The notes: generated by a model from the letters alone, not told the origin. A stretch of DNA of 32,852 nt from Caldilineae bacterium (GCA_011176545.1 DUEN01000058.1:1-32852); one strand, 5' to 3'; positions 1 to 8,295 are shown, counted from the stretch's first letter. Made by a program: numbers and translations.

Positions 1-1942
1 GGGTGCCCGGCTCAAATACAGGCGCGACCAGCAGCTCCCGCCCCAGCATGTATTGAAGATCTAAAGTGTGCGTGTTGGGATCGTCTTGAAACTCCAAGAC
101 CATCGGACGCAACACAGGGAGCCCGTATTGGCTAGCCACATGGGCATAGCTGTACAGGTAGGGGATCAACCGATATCGCAGATGAACCATGCGGCGAAAT
201 GCGTCCAACGCCTGCGTCCCGAACGCCCATGGCTCCCGCGGGGTTGTGCCGTGACAGCGCGCGTGGGAGCAGAGCAGCCCGAACTGGGCCCATCGCACAT
301 ATAGCTCTGGATCGGGCGCGCCCAGGAACCCGCCGATGTCGTGGCTCCAGAAAGGGATGCCCGATAGCCCGATGCTGAGCCCGCCCCACAGGGTGCAGGC
401 CATGTTAGGGAAGTTGCACCGTTGATCGCCGCTCCAGTGCACCGGGTAGCGCTGTGAGCCGGCCCACGCCGAGCGCGCCCACACCACAGCCTCGCCCTGG
501 CGCGCCGCTTCCAGTGCCTCGTACACGGCCCGATTGTACAGCACGGGATACAGGTTGTGCATCTCGCGCCCAGTCATCCCGTTGTGGAACACGGCGTCCT
601 CCGGGATGGCCTCGCCGAAGTCGGTCTTGAAGGCAGCCACCCCCCAATCGATCAGCCGGCGAAGTAGGCGCTGATACCAGGCCACGGCCTCCGGGTGGGA
701 GAAGTCCACGATGCCGCATGGGTTCGGGGCATCGCTGGGGATGGTCGGGGCATAGTAATAGATGGAACCATCAGGACGCCGGGCGAAGTAGCCTCGCTCC
801 GCGGCCTCGGGAAATACCTCCGAATCGCGCGGCACCCAGGGATGAATCCACAGGCAGACCTTGAACCCCTGGTCGCGCAGGCGGCTCAGGAACTCCGGCG
901 GGTTGGAGAATGCTTCCTTATTCCAGATGAGATCGGCTTGCCTCCGGGGGCGCAGCCAAGCCGGATCCAGATGAATCACATCGCAGGGGATGTCCTCAGC
1001 GCGCAGCCGCCGGGCGACCTCCTCGACCTCCTGGCGGGTCTCGTAGCTGGCCTTGGACATCCACAGCCCGAAGGACCAGCGAGGTGGGACAGGAGCACGG
1101 CCGGTCAGGTCGGCGTAGTGGCTCAGGACGTCTTGCAGGCTGGGGCCATACAGCACGAAGAAATCCATCACTGGGTCGTCGCTTTCTACAACGGTGGAGA
1201 GGCTGCTATGGTGGCCGCTCCCCAGATCGAAGCGCAGGCGATGAGTGGTATGGAAGAAGAGCCCATAGCCGCGCGAGCTGAGCAGGAGAGGCACGTTCTT
1301 GTAGGCCCGCTCGTCGGAGGCGCCCCAGGTATTGAAGTTCCACAGTTCGATCCGTTGGCCCCGGCGGTTCAGGGGCATGAACCGTTCCCCCAGGCCGTAC
1401 AACTTCTCGTCGGGTGTCAGGTAGAACGACTCGACGCTGCCTGATAGCCTCTCTTGTTCATCACGGCGGTAACCCAGGGGGAGCGCGCGCAGCCAGCCGC
1501 GCAGGTTCGTATCCTCCGGATGCTCGCGGCAGATCAGATGCCCCTCCGCCTCGTGGATAGCGAGACGCCATCGTCGCGTGTCCAGCGTGACCCACATCGC
1601 GCCAGTATCGAAGGCGAGCTGGCCGTCCTGCTCCTGGACCTCTACGTCGAAGGGCTGGGGCGCGCCCTGGAGCAGGCCGAGGTCGGAGCGCGCCGAGACA
1701 CCGGGTGGGATCAGGCGCACCCGCAGCACCTGAGGCTTCCAGAGCTGGATCGCCACGGATGCTGCTTCGCCGCCATCGGTAATGCATTGGAGCCGGAGCG
1801 TGTCGCCGTCCAGGGACCAATCCGTCACCTGTTGGACGAGCTGTAGCCCCCGCTCCCAGGGCCATGGCGCTAACAGACCCCCCAGCGTCATGTTGGGATT
1901 ATCGAAGGTCGCTTCTGCGTATTCCTCCGAGGCTTGACACAT
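1..1942 (-). CDS. GH31 alpha-xylosidase/alpha-glucosidase (YicI-like), C-terminus cut by window edge
   Basis: This gene encodes a glycoside hydrolase family 31 enzyme that removes alpha-linked xylose or glucose from the non-reducing end of oligosaccharides. The reading frame is open from ATG 1942 to the left edge, so about 647 codons of an expected 750-800 are visible. The nucleophile motif KTDFGE has Asp at residue 441, and the acid/base motif HWSGD has Asp at residue 506. Both are spaced and surrounded as in E. coli YicI, including the later stretches GGLSIGLSGIPFWSHDIGG and LQYMLGRELLVAPVF. An AGGAG precedes the ATG by 6 bases. The start lies 41 bp after the permease stop, so it is probably the last visible gene of the ABC operon. 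No signal peptide is seen, which suggests a cytoplasmic enzyme acting on imported oligosaccharides. The family is certain; xylosidase versus glucosidase is inferred from the YicI likeness. Confidence 0.93.
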   Translation of the reverse strand, partial: MCQASEEYAEATFDNPNMTLGGLLAPWPWERGLQLVQQVTDWSLDGDTLRLQCITDGGEAASVAIQLWKPQVLRVRLIPPGVSARSDLGLLQGAPQPFDVEVQEQDGQLAFDTGAMWVTLDTRRWRLAIHEAEGHLICREHPEDTNLRGWLRALPLGYRRDEQERLSGSVESFYLTPDEKLYGLGERFMPLNRRGQRIELWNFNTWGASDERAYKNVPLLLSSRGYGLFFHTTHRLRFDLGSGHHSSLSTVVESDDPVMDFFVLYGPSLQDVLSHYADLTGRAPVPPRWSFGLWMSKASYETRQEVEEVARRLRAEDIPCDVIHLDPAWLRPRRQADLIWNKEAFSNPPEFLSRLRDQGFKVCLWIHPWVPRDSEVFPEAAERGYFARRPDGSIYYYAPTIPSDAPNPCGIVDFSHPEAVAWYQRLLRRLIDWGVAAFKTDFGEAIPEDAVFHNGMTGREMHNLYPVLYNRAVYEALEAARQGEAVVWARSAWAGSQRYPVHWSGDQRCNFPNMACTLWGGLSIGLSGIPFWSHDIGGFLGAPDPELYVRWAQFGLLCSHARCHGTTPREPWAFGTQALDAFRRMVHLRYRLIPYLYSYAHVASQYGLPVLRPMVLEFQDDPNTHTLDLQYMLGRELLVAPVFEPGT

Positions 1943-1983
1943 GTCGGGCTCCTATGCATGGTGGATGAACGGGCCGCGGTGGT

Positions 1984-2886
1984 TTACCCCTTTAGCCCCG
2001 TCAGCGCTACGCCCTGCACGATGAAGCGCTGCACGAAGATGTAGAGGATGATAATCGGCATGATGGCGGCGACGGACGCCGCGGTGAACAGGCCGTACTC
2101 CACGAAATAGACGCCGATGAATTCCACCAGGCCGAGTGTGAGGGGGTACATGCGGCTTTCGGTGGCCACCACCAGGGGCCAGAGCAGGTCATCATACTTG
2201 AAGATGAAAACGAAGACCACCATCGCGGCCAGGCTGGAGCGCACCAGAGGCAGCACGACCCGCCAATACGTGCTGAGCAGACCGGCGCCGTCGATCCTGG
2301 CCGCGTCGATGAGGTCATCGGGGATGCCAAACATCGCCTGGCGCATGAGGAAGATCCCGAAGGGATAGAACACCCAGGGCAGGATCATGCCCCAATAGGT
2401 GTTCAGCATGGGGATATGGAATGTCCGCTCGATGCGGAGTAGTAGGCCGTGCAGCGGGATGATATACGTCGCGAAGGGCACGGTCATGGTGGCCACGATG
2501 CCGTAGAACAGCAGATCCCCGAACCGGGAGCGGTGCTTGACGAGGACGAAGCCGACCAGGGTGCTTGTGAACAGGACGATGATGGTCGTTCCACCCGCGT
2601 AGATAAAAGTGTTCAGGAAGTAGCGAGCAAACTGCGGCGTCCACACGCCGATGTGGTGCTCCAGAGTGAAGCTCCGCGGCCAGAGGGTGGGAGGCACGCG
2701 CAACAGTTCGCTGGATTTTTTTACGGAAGCCGTGATAACCCAATAAAAAGGGAAGAAGAAGATCAAAGAGAAGAGCAGAAGTCCAAGATAGAGAACCGCA
2801 TGTTCGAGCGCTTGGCCCAATCGGATGGAGATGCGTGGACGCGTGACCATTCGGGTGATCGGACGCTCTGTGGTCGTCGTAGGCAT
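1984..2886 (-). CDS. Carbohydrate ABC transporter permease, MalG type
   Basis: This is an inner-membrane permease subunit (300 residues) of a CUT1-type sugar importer. It has a basic N-terminal tail, then about six membrane segments beginning with LYLGLLLFSLIFFFPFYWVI. The cytoplasmic EAA loop is visible as DAARIDGAGLLSTYWRVVLP, the docking site for the MalK-type ATPase. It lies 6 bp after the MalF-type gene, and its ribosome site (GGAGGAG) sits inside the end of that gene, so the two are translationally linked. No ATPase gene is in the window. As is common for CUT1 systems, a shared MsmX/MalK-like ATPase may be encoded elsewhere, or further along the operon beyond the left edge. Family confidence is high; the exact sugar is unknown. 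Confidence 0.93.
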   Translation of the reverse strand: MPTTTTERPITRMVTRPRISIRLGQALEHAVLYLGLLLFSLIFFFPFYWVITASVKKSSELLRVPPTLWPRSFTLEHHIGVWTPQFARYFLNTFIYAGGTTIIVLFTSTLVGFVLVKHRSRFGDLLFYGIVATMTVPFATYIIPLHGLLLRIERTFHIPMLNTYWGMILPWVFYPFGIFLMRQAMFGIPDDLIDAARIDGAGLLSTYWRVVLPLVRSSLAAMVVFVFIFKYDDLLWPLVVATESRMYPLTLGLVEFIGVYFVEYGLFTAASVAAIMPIIILYIFVQRFIVQGVALTGLKG

Positions 2887-2892
2887 GAGAGG

Positions 2893-3804
2893 CTACTCCT
2901 CCAGGCTGGATGGCACGAAACGGAACTGAAAGAGGGTGATGAGCACGATGATGACGAAGAAGATGACGGACATCGCGCTGGCGTACCCTTCCTTGCCATA
3001 GCTGAAGGCCGTCTCATAGATGTTATAGACCACAGTGTGCGTGGCGTAGTTAGGGCCGCCGCGTGGCTCTGATACGGCCCCCTGACCGCCAGTCATGACA
3101 TAAACCTCGGTGAACATCATCAAGGTGCCGATGGTGTTGATGATGAGCACGAACAGGATCGTTGGCATCAGCAAAGGAAGCGTGATGTTCAGGAAACGAC
3201 GCCAACGGGAGGCGCCGTCGATCATGGCGGCCTCATAGTAGACATGAGGGATCGCCTGCAGGCCGGCTAGGTAGATCACCATGGCGTAGCCAATGTTCTT
3301 CCACACCCCCACGATCGCGAGGGAAGGCAACGCGGTCTTGGAGCTGCGCAGCCAGCGCACCGGTCCTAGCCCGATCAGATCGAGGGCCGCGTTGAACAAC
3401 CCAATCCTGGAGGGCTCGAACATGTAGCGCCAGACCACCGCCACGGCCACCAGGGGCACGACATAGGCGATAAAGTATGCAGCAGTGAAGAAGCCGCGCA
3501 GCGTCAGACTGGTGACGCTATTGACGAAGACGGCCAGGATCAATCCCAGGACCATGACGCTGGGTACCACCATGAGTGTGTAATTGAAGGAAACCTTGAG
3601 AGATTTGAGGAAGACTGGGTCATCCGTGAAAAGGGTTTTGTAGTTCCTGAGACCCACCCACTCCATCTGGAAGTACTGTTTTCTAAACAGGCTCCACGCA
3701 AACGTTTGGGCGATGGATTGCCACAGGACGAGGATGAAGAAGGCGGCGGTCACCAGGAGCACCAGAGTCGCGACCCAATCTTTGGGCAGCCAGCGTTGAT
3801 TCAT
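2893..3804 (-). CDS. Carbohydrate ABC transporter permease, MalF type
   Basis: This is the second permease subunit of the sugar importer, 303 residues from the start chosen here. About six membrane segments are visible, beginning with WVATLVLLVTAAFFILVLW. The EAA loop reads YEAAMIDGASRWRRFLNITLP. The frame stays open to 3885, but that extension would translate the perfect palindrome at 3823-3855. The ATG at 3804 (protein MNQRW...) is preceded by AGGGG at a good distance and is preferred. The gene sits between the binding-protein gene and the MalG-type gene, the usual order for sugar importers. The palindrome just upstream probably lowers expression of the permeases relative to the binding protein. 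Confidence 0.92.
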   Translation of the reverse strand: MNQRWLPKDWVATLVLLVTAAFFILVLWQSIAQTFAWSLFRKQYFQMEWVGLRNYKTLFTDDPVFLKSLKVSFNYTLMVVPSVMVLGLILAVFVNSVTSLTLRGFFTAAYFIAYVVPLVAVAVVWRYMFEPSRIGLFNAALDLIGLGPVRWLRSSKTALPSLAIVGVWKNIGYAMVIYLAGLQAIPHVYYEAAMIDGASRWRRFLNITLPLLMPTILFVLIINTIGTLMMFTEVYVMTGGQGAVSEPRGGPNYATHTVVYNIYETAFSYGKEGYASAMSVIFFVIIVLITLFQFRFVPSSLEE

Positions 3805-3822
3805 CTTCAACCCCTGAACAAG

Positions 3823-3855
3823 AGAACCCCGGTTTCTCGGCGAAACCGGGGTTCT
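3823..3855. repeat. Perfect 14-bp palindrome between binding-protein and permease genes
   Basis: The arm AGAACCCCGGTTTC (3823-3836) is the exact reverse complement of 3842-3855, with a 5-base loop. It shares the plan AACCCCGGyTTCTCGG...CCGGGGTT with the element at 19875-19905. On the minus-strand transcript there is no U-run after it, so it looks more like an mRNA-stabilising or attenuating hairpin than a terminator. Placement in the gap between binding protein and permease is typical of such elements. Confidence 0.85.
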
Positions 3856-3866
3856 AAGCTGTATGG

Positions 3867-5270
3867 CTATCGCTCCGTCATCCAAATCGGGTTAGCTTCC
3901 CAACCCTCCTTGCCCAGCAGGAAGCTACCGTAATCGCTTGCCTCGAGGATCTTTTGCATCTGTGGCTTTACCTGAGCGATCGCGTCGTCGATGGGCACAC
4001 CCTCGTCTCGGATCAGGGACCAGGCATTGCCCCAAAGCGGGACGATCTCGATGGGCCAGATGCCAGGCGCGCGGTAGTTGCCAGGTTGCGTGGTGATCGC
4101 GATGGCGCGCCAGCGAGGATTCTCCGGGGTAAAGTCCGGCTCGTCCCAAAGCTCCAACAGGGACGGATGTGTGCCTCGGAACTTGACGTAACGTCGTTGA
4201 TAGTCCGGCCCCACCAGGTAACGCCACAGAGTCCAGGTCGCTTCCAGCCGATCGGGGTCCTCCGACTGACTCGTCACGGCGAAGCCGAGGTCGTCAGATG
4301 CCCGGCCATATGGCGGCTCTCCAGTGAACGTGGGGTTCACCACCGTGCCCCATTGCAGGTCGGGGTACTGGTTGGTGAGGAAACCCTGGACCCATGTCCA
4401 CTCATAAGCGGTGACGGCCATCCCCTGCCCCAACCGGTCGCGCGGTGTCAGCGGCGAGAAACGACTGTCCAGTTTATACTTGTCGAATAGATCCAAGACG
4501 AACTGATACGCCGCTTTCATCTCCGGGGAGTCGATCAGGACCTCTTTATGGTTCTTATAGGTCCAGCCACCCATCTGGAAACAGACCGCGTCGGCCAATG
4601 CGCTGCCGCTGCCGGCAAAGGTGAAGCCCCATTGCTTGACCTCATCCCCATCCCAGATGGTCAGCTCTTGCGCCCACTTAATGAAATCTTCCCATTTAGT
4701 GGGGATGTCCTCCCAAGTATAGCCGTACTTGTCCAGCAGTTCCTCATTGTAATGAACAGCGCTGGTCATGTTTCCGTTGGGGAGCGCATAGTACTTGGCA
4801 TCGGGAGAGCCCAACGGGATCTTATAAACGTCCGCCACACGCGCACCCATCTCGACGCGCACGTCGATTACTCCCTCTGGGATCGGCTGGACGAATCCGT
4901 TGAACCACAGACCGGGCAGATGGGTCTCATCCAGCGAGCTGAGGTCAGGAGCCTGACCAGCCTGATAGGCGGTGGCCATCTTAGCAGGAATATCCGGCTC
5001 GGGGATGAACTGGATGTCTACCTCAATATTAGGGTTGCGCACCTGAAATTCGCTCTTCATCACCTCCTTGGTCATCTCATTGATGGTGCGGCGGTCGGTG
5101 AACCACGCGATGAGCTTGACCTTCTCCTTTTCTGCTGGCGGGGGTGCGACCTCGGGAGCCGGAGCTGGAGCTGGAGGCGCGCAGGCCGCGATAAAGGCAC
5201 CGACGGCCGTACCACCTGCGAGGGAAAGAAACCGTCGCCGACTAAGGGATCGGGAAACCGAGGCGCTCAT
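3867..5270 (-). CDS. Sugar ABC transporter substrate-binding lipoprotein
   Basis: This encodes a 467-residue extracellular solute-binding protein (family 1, MalE/UgpB-like) that captures an oligosaccharide and hands it to the permeases downstream. The N-terminus carries a twin-arginine-like SRRRFLSLAGG followed by a lipobox ending at Cys30 (FIAAC), then a Pro/Ala-rich linker. This indicates export and lipid anchoring. The mature part starts KVKLIAWFTDRRT and contains the usual NPNIEVDIQF and GQAPDLSSLDE patterns. The frame extends to 5297, but ATG 5270 is preceded by AAGGAGAG at ideal spacing and gives a clean signal peptide. It is the first gene of the importer operon, behind a strong promoter at 5413-5441. 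Confidence 0.94.
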   Translation of the reverse strand: MSASVSRSLSRRRFLSLAGGTAVGAFIAACAPPAPAPAPEVAPPPAEKEKVKLIAWFTDRRTINEMTKEVMKSEFQVRNPNIEVDIQFIPEPDIPAKMATAYQAGQAPDLSSLDETHLPGLWFNGFVQPIPEGVIDVRVEMGARVADVYKIPLGSPDAKYYALPNGNMTSAVHYNEELLDKYGYTWEDIPTKWEDFIKWAQELTIWDGDEVKQWGFTFAGSGSALADAVCFQMGGWTYKNHKEVLIDSPEMKAAYQFVLDLFDKYKLDSRFSPLTPRDRLGQGMAVTAYEWTWVQGFLTNQYPDLQWGTVVNPTFTGEPPYGRASDDLGFAVTSQSEDPDRLEATWTLWRYLVGPDYQRRYVKFRGTHPSLLELWDEPDFTPENPRWRAIAITTQPGNYRAPGIWPIEIVPLWGNAWSLIRDEGVPIDDAIAQVKPQMQKILEASDYGSFLLGKEGWEANPIWMTER

Positions 5271-5412
5271 TATTACTCTCCTTTCACGACAAGCCACTTG
5301 CGTGGCCTTTAGGGGGACCCAAAAACCGACACTGACAATGGAGGTGTTCGATGAGGGACAGTGAGCAGGTTAAAGACCACTACATCAACGTACAGGGGAA
5401 ACTTGCGCTAAT

Positions 5413-5441
5413 ATCCTAACATATCTACAGCCATGTGTCAA
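5413..5441 (-). promoter_or_regulatory. Sigma-70-type promoter of the sugar importer operon
   Basis: Read on the minus strand, a perfect -35 TTGACA (5436-5441) and a -10 TAGGAT (5413-5418) are separated by exactly 17 bp. Transcription would start near 5406, giving a leader of about 135 bases before the binding-protein gene. The -35 overlaps the stop codon of the upstream phosphatase gene. I see no convincing operator. Confidence 0.7.
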
Positions 5442-6175
5442 TGAGCGGCGGTCTCGCCTTTCTGGACTGTCGCGGAGGTTCCCCCTTCCAGTGTTTCCTC
5501 CCCCTGTTCCGGGGGCTCCTCAGGCACATGCGAGGTGTCATTGACGCAGAGGACGCGCGGCCCCCAGGGATACATCTCGACGATCGTCAGCGAGGCCGGG
5601 CTGATCACGATGCGCTGGAACAGGTCCAGATGAACGCCCAGATAGTGTGCCACGCAAGCCTTGATGACGTCAGCGTGGGAGACGACGGCCACCGTCTCAC
5701 CCGGATGGGCCCGAATGATCACGTCGAGAGCGTGCAAGGCGCGTGACTGCATCTCGTGAATGCTCTCCCCGTTAGGGAATCGTGTTCCCGAGGGGAAGAC
5801 ACGGACGATCTGCCATAGCTCAGCCTGCTCCTTCTCGATCTCCTCGAAGGAGCGTCCCGTCCAATCGCCATATCGAATCTCGCCTAAGTCGTCGCGGATA
5901 TGGATGGGCAAGCCGTGTGGCTTGGCGATGATCTCTGCCGTCTCGACGGTGCGCTCCAGCGGGCTGCTGTAGATCGCGTCGATGTGCTCATGAGCCAGCC
6001 GATCGGCCAGAGCCTGTGCTTGACGAAGCCCTTGCTCATTAAGATGGACTCCTGGGGTCCACCCGGCCAGCTTCTTCCCAACCCAATCGTTCAACGCGTG
6101 TCGGATGAGCAGTAGCCTGGTGGGCTTATGTTCGGTCTGGGTCTCTGAAGTCTTCTTGGCTTCTCTCTCGCTCAA
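5438..6175 (-). CDS. Histidine phosphatase family protein (phosphoglycerate mutase-like)
   Basis: This is a 245-residue histidine phosphatase of the branch-2 superfamily. The catalytic LLLIRHALNDW holds the phospho-accepting His. Further support comes from SPLERTVETAEIIA (conserved Arg), a mid-chain GEIRYGDWTG, and the second His in VAVVSHADVIK. The stretch GWTPGVHLNEQG resembles the MSMEG_4193-type subgroup, whose substrate is unknown. The tail after about residue 220 is acidic and looks disordered. No ATG is available. The open frame begins at TTG 6190, but TTG 6175 is preceded by GGAGGAGGAT and fits better. The gene follows the ADP-ribosylglycohydrolase gene by about 48 bp, so the two are probably co-transcribed. 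Confidence 0.88.
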   Translation of the reverse strand: MSEREAKKTSETQTEHKPTRLLLIRHALNDWVGKKLAGWTPGVHLNEQGLRQAQALADRLAHEHIDAIYSSPLERTVETAEIIAKPHGLPIHIRDDLGEIRYGDWTGRSFEEIEKEQAELWQIVRVFPSGTRFPNGESIHEMQSRALHALDVIIRAHPGETVAVVSHADVIKACVAHYLGVHLDLFQRIVISPASLTIVEMYPWGPRVLCVNDTSHVPEEPPEQGEETLEGGTSATVQKGETAAH

Positions 6176-6192
6176 CGGATCCTCCTCCAAAC

Positions 6193-6230
6193 CTCTTACG
6201 TTTTACGCTTTACGTTTTACTCTTTACTCC
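6193..6230. repeat. TTACG-type tandem repeat in gap between two minus-strand genes
   Basis: Short near-repeats of TTTACG/TTTTACG are strung together here. The 20-base string TTACGCTTTACGTTTTACTC (6203-6222) occurs again, exactly and in the same orientation, at 11248-11267. Both copies sit in a short gap directly after the stop codon of one minus-strand gene and before the start of the next. Confidence 0.85.
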
Positions 6231-8128
6231 GGAACCACATCCGCTAGATCAACCAGCCAATCCTCGACGTTATGACCGCCATTAGGTCTGAACGGATGCT
6301 TGTCACCGCTGTCGGCGCGCAACCCCAACGTGAATTTAAGCTCATCACCGCGCTTGAGGAGCTTGACCAACAGGTGGTTGGGCCCCTGGCGTAGCTGAGC
6401 TCGATGCACGTTATTGAAGGGAGCCCACCATACGTACTCGTCCACCTCGGCGATGAGTTCGCCGTTTAGATAGAGGCGATAGCCATCATTGTTACCGATG
6501 ACGATGTACACCGGACGATCTTCTGGGGAGATGATGGTGCGAGCCAGGTAGGCGCAGTAGGGACCGCGCAGCCCAACGAGCCGGGAGAGGTCAATCTCGT
6601 GCTCGTATGAGGGAATGACTGCCGGTCGTCCCAGCTTCTGTGACCACTCTCGATATAGGCGCTCCACGTCGATATCCGGCTCCGGAAGATACGGTCGCTG
6701 CAGGGAGACGAAGTGTTGATTGAAGCGTCGCCGCTGCTGTACCAGGTCGTTCTCATCTGGAAGCGCGTCATAGTACACGCCCAGGAGCCGCCACAGCCCG
6801 GCGCCTGCGATTCCGAAGGTGTATTTGACCGGCGGACTCGCGTTGAGTCGGGCCGTGAAAAGGTTGCGCATGGGCCACTCTGTGACCTTGACTGGAGCGT
6901 GCAACGTGATCTTCACAGATCGATGCACGGGATCCACCGCCGCGACCTGGGGTACAATAGTCCACCCGGGCGGTCCCTCGATGGTCAACTCGCCGCGCCG
7001 TGGGACCTCCCCCTCGAGATGGACGGTTACCTGTACCACATCGCCTGGTGCGGCCGCGGGCAGCCCCTCATATGTCGCGGATAGCCGGGTTCGCGGCGGT
7101 CGGGCCGTGGCCGGCAGCGGCGCCACCTCCGGCGCGCCGTCGATGTGCACGCCGGTGTGGCACTCCTGGGCCAGCAGCACGCCCATGCGCGCCGTGTCCC
7201 GAGCCAGCGCGGAGAGGGTCATCTCCGGCCGACGGTATTGGATGCCCATCACCAACTCGTCGCCGATGCGCTCCTTCAGCGGCGCGGGGATGCGGCTGGC
7301 GCCCAGGATCTGACCGATCAGCGCGCCGGCGGTGGCCAACGTGCAATCGGTGTCGTAGCCACAACGCAGGGCTGCCAGCAGCGTCTCCTGCAAATCGTTG
7401 CCCCCATACAGCAGGGCTAGGAATGTAAATGGCACGTTGATCTGCGAGTCGCAAGCCTCTGGGATGCCAGCCAGTGCCATTAGTCGGTCGCGGGCATCCC
7501 GCAGGCTCAGCCCCTCGTCGTAAGCCTGGAAGGCCGCGCGGGTCAGTCGCTCGATGGGGGTGTCTTTGGGCAGGTAATGTATGAACATGGCGGCCAGGCG
7601 ACGCACATCGGGCACGAAGAAGGCCATAGAGGCCATCGCCGCCAGCATCTTCTCGGCCCCAATGGATTGCTCCGTATGGTCGAGGGAGCCATCCATAGTC
7701 GCGTAGCGGGCGGCCAGGTCGGGCGCGCCGGGGAAGACGTACCCCCATATCTCGGCGCGGATCGGGCAGCCCATGCCAGTCTCCCAGAACTGGTTGGTGA
7801 ACCGGCCGGACATGGGCGGGTGGATGCCTAGCCGCCAGTTGCGGCGGAAGATACCGTATTCGTTGAAGGGATACCAGCACCATTCCAGCCAGGCGGCCGC
7901 CAGGTCATCGGCCGTCAGCGCGGCCCCCTTCTCTTCCAGCACCTTCAGCCACAAGATCTGCAGATCGAGGTCGTCGTTAGGAGGCATGCGGTCGGGGAAC
8001 ATCTCATCCGGGCTGATCTCGATCCAGCCTTTATACCCTTCGAAGCGAGCACCGATGGCACCCCCCATCGACTTACCGATCCATCCGCCTAGAATTTGAT
8101 CCAGATAACGGTCGTATGAGAGATGCAT
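6224..8128 (-). CDS. ADP-ribosylglycohydrolase family protein with C-terminal beta domains
   Basis: The N-terminal third (about residues 1-330) is an ADP-ribosylglycohydrolase fold, a metal-dependent all-alpha hydrolase. The ILGGWIGKSMGGAIGARFEG start, NDDLD at 51-55 and CGYDTDCTLATAGALIG around 257-272 supply the expected acidic metal ligands. Residues about 365-450 look like an Ig-like beta domain. Residues about 500-634 resemble a sugar-enzyme jelly roll (NNDGYRLYLNGELIAEV, LRQGPNHLLVKLLKRG). The 634-residue length is about twice that of a lone ARH enzyme. No signal peptide is seen. An AAGGAG lies 7 bases before ATG 8128. Neighbouring sugar import and GH31 genes suggest a glycoside or nucleoside substrate rather than ADP-ribosyl-protein, but this is inference. 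Confidence 0.88.
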   Translation of the reverse strand: MHLSYDRYLDQILGGWIGKSMGGAIGARFEGYKGWIEISPDEMFPDRMPPNDDLDLQILWLKVLEEKGAALTADDLAAAWLEWCWYPFNEYGIFRRNWRLGIHPPMSGRFTNQFWETGMGCPIRAEIWGYVFPGAPDLAARYATMDGSLDHTEQSIGAEKMLAAMASMAFFVPDVRRLAAMFIHYLPKDTPIERLTRAAFQAYDEGLSLRDARDRLMALAGIPEACDSQINVPFTFLALLYGGNDLQETLLAALRCGYDTDCTLATAGALIGQILGASRIPAPLKERIGDELVMGIQYRRPEMTLSALARDTARMGVLLAQECHTGVHIDGAPEVAPLPATARPPRTRLSATYEGLPAAAPGDVVQVTVHLEGEVPRRGELTIEGPPGWTIVPQVAAVDPVHRSVKITLHAPVKVTEWPMRNLFTARLNASPPVKYTFGIAGAGLWRLLGVYYDALPDENDLVQQRRRFNQHFVSLQRPYLPEPDIDVERLYREWSQKLGRPAVIPSYEHEIDLSRLVGLRGPYCAYLARTIISPEDRPVYIVIGNNDGYRLYLNGELIAEVDEYVWWAPFNNVHRAQLRQGPNHLLVKLLKRGDELKFTLGLRADSGDKHPFRPNGGHNVEDWLVDLADVVPE

Positions 8129-8180
8129 GGGAGAACTCCTTGCTATATATCGTAATGTCTACGGGAGTGGGCTATCCAGT

Positions 8181-8210
8181 TTGCAAGCTGTCTTCAATCG
8201 CCATTGTAAT
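8181..8210 (+). promoter_or_regulatory. Possible promoter of the aldo/keto reductase gene
   Basis: TTGCAA (8181-8186) and TGTAAT (8205-8210) are spaced by 18 bp on the plus strand, about 85 bp before the reductase start. The -35 is weak. It overlaps the -10 region of the divergent promoter on the other strand, so the two would compete. Confidence 0.4.
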
Positions 8211-8214
8211 GGGC

Positions 8215-8243
8215 ATTATGGTATATCGACGTCGTGATGTCAA
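8215..8243 (-). promoter_or_regulatory. Promoter of the ARH-family gene with operator-like palindrome
   Basis: On the minus strand a perfect -35 TTGACA (8238-8243) and a -10 CATAAT (8215-8220) are 17 bp apart, giving a leader of about 80 bases. The 8-bp palindrome CGACGTCG (8227-8234) sits in the middle of the spacer, where a LacI- or GntR-type repressor often binds. No regulator gene is nearby in the window. Confidence 0.65.
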
Positions 8244-8295
8244 AGATATAGTGAAGGGATGTTCCCCTACAACATAGCATGAGGAGGGCAACGTA

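Noticed and set aside
695-1846. Plus-strand frames of 249 and 130 codons opposite the left-edge gene
   Set aside because: They are antisense to an intact GH31 frame with both catalytic aspartates, and their sequences have no family features.
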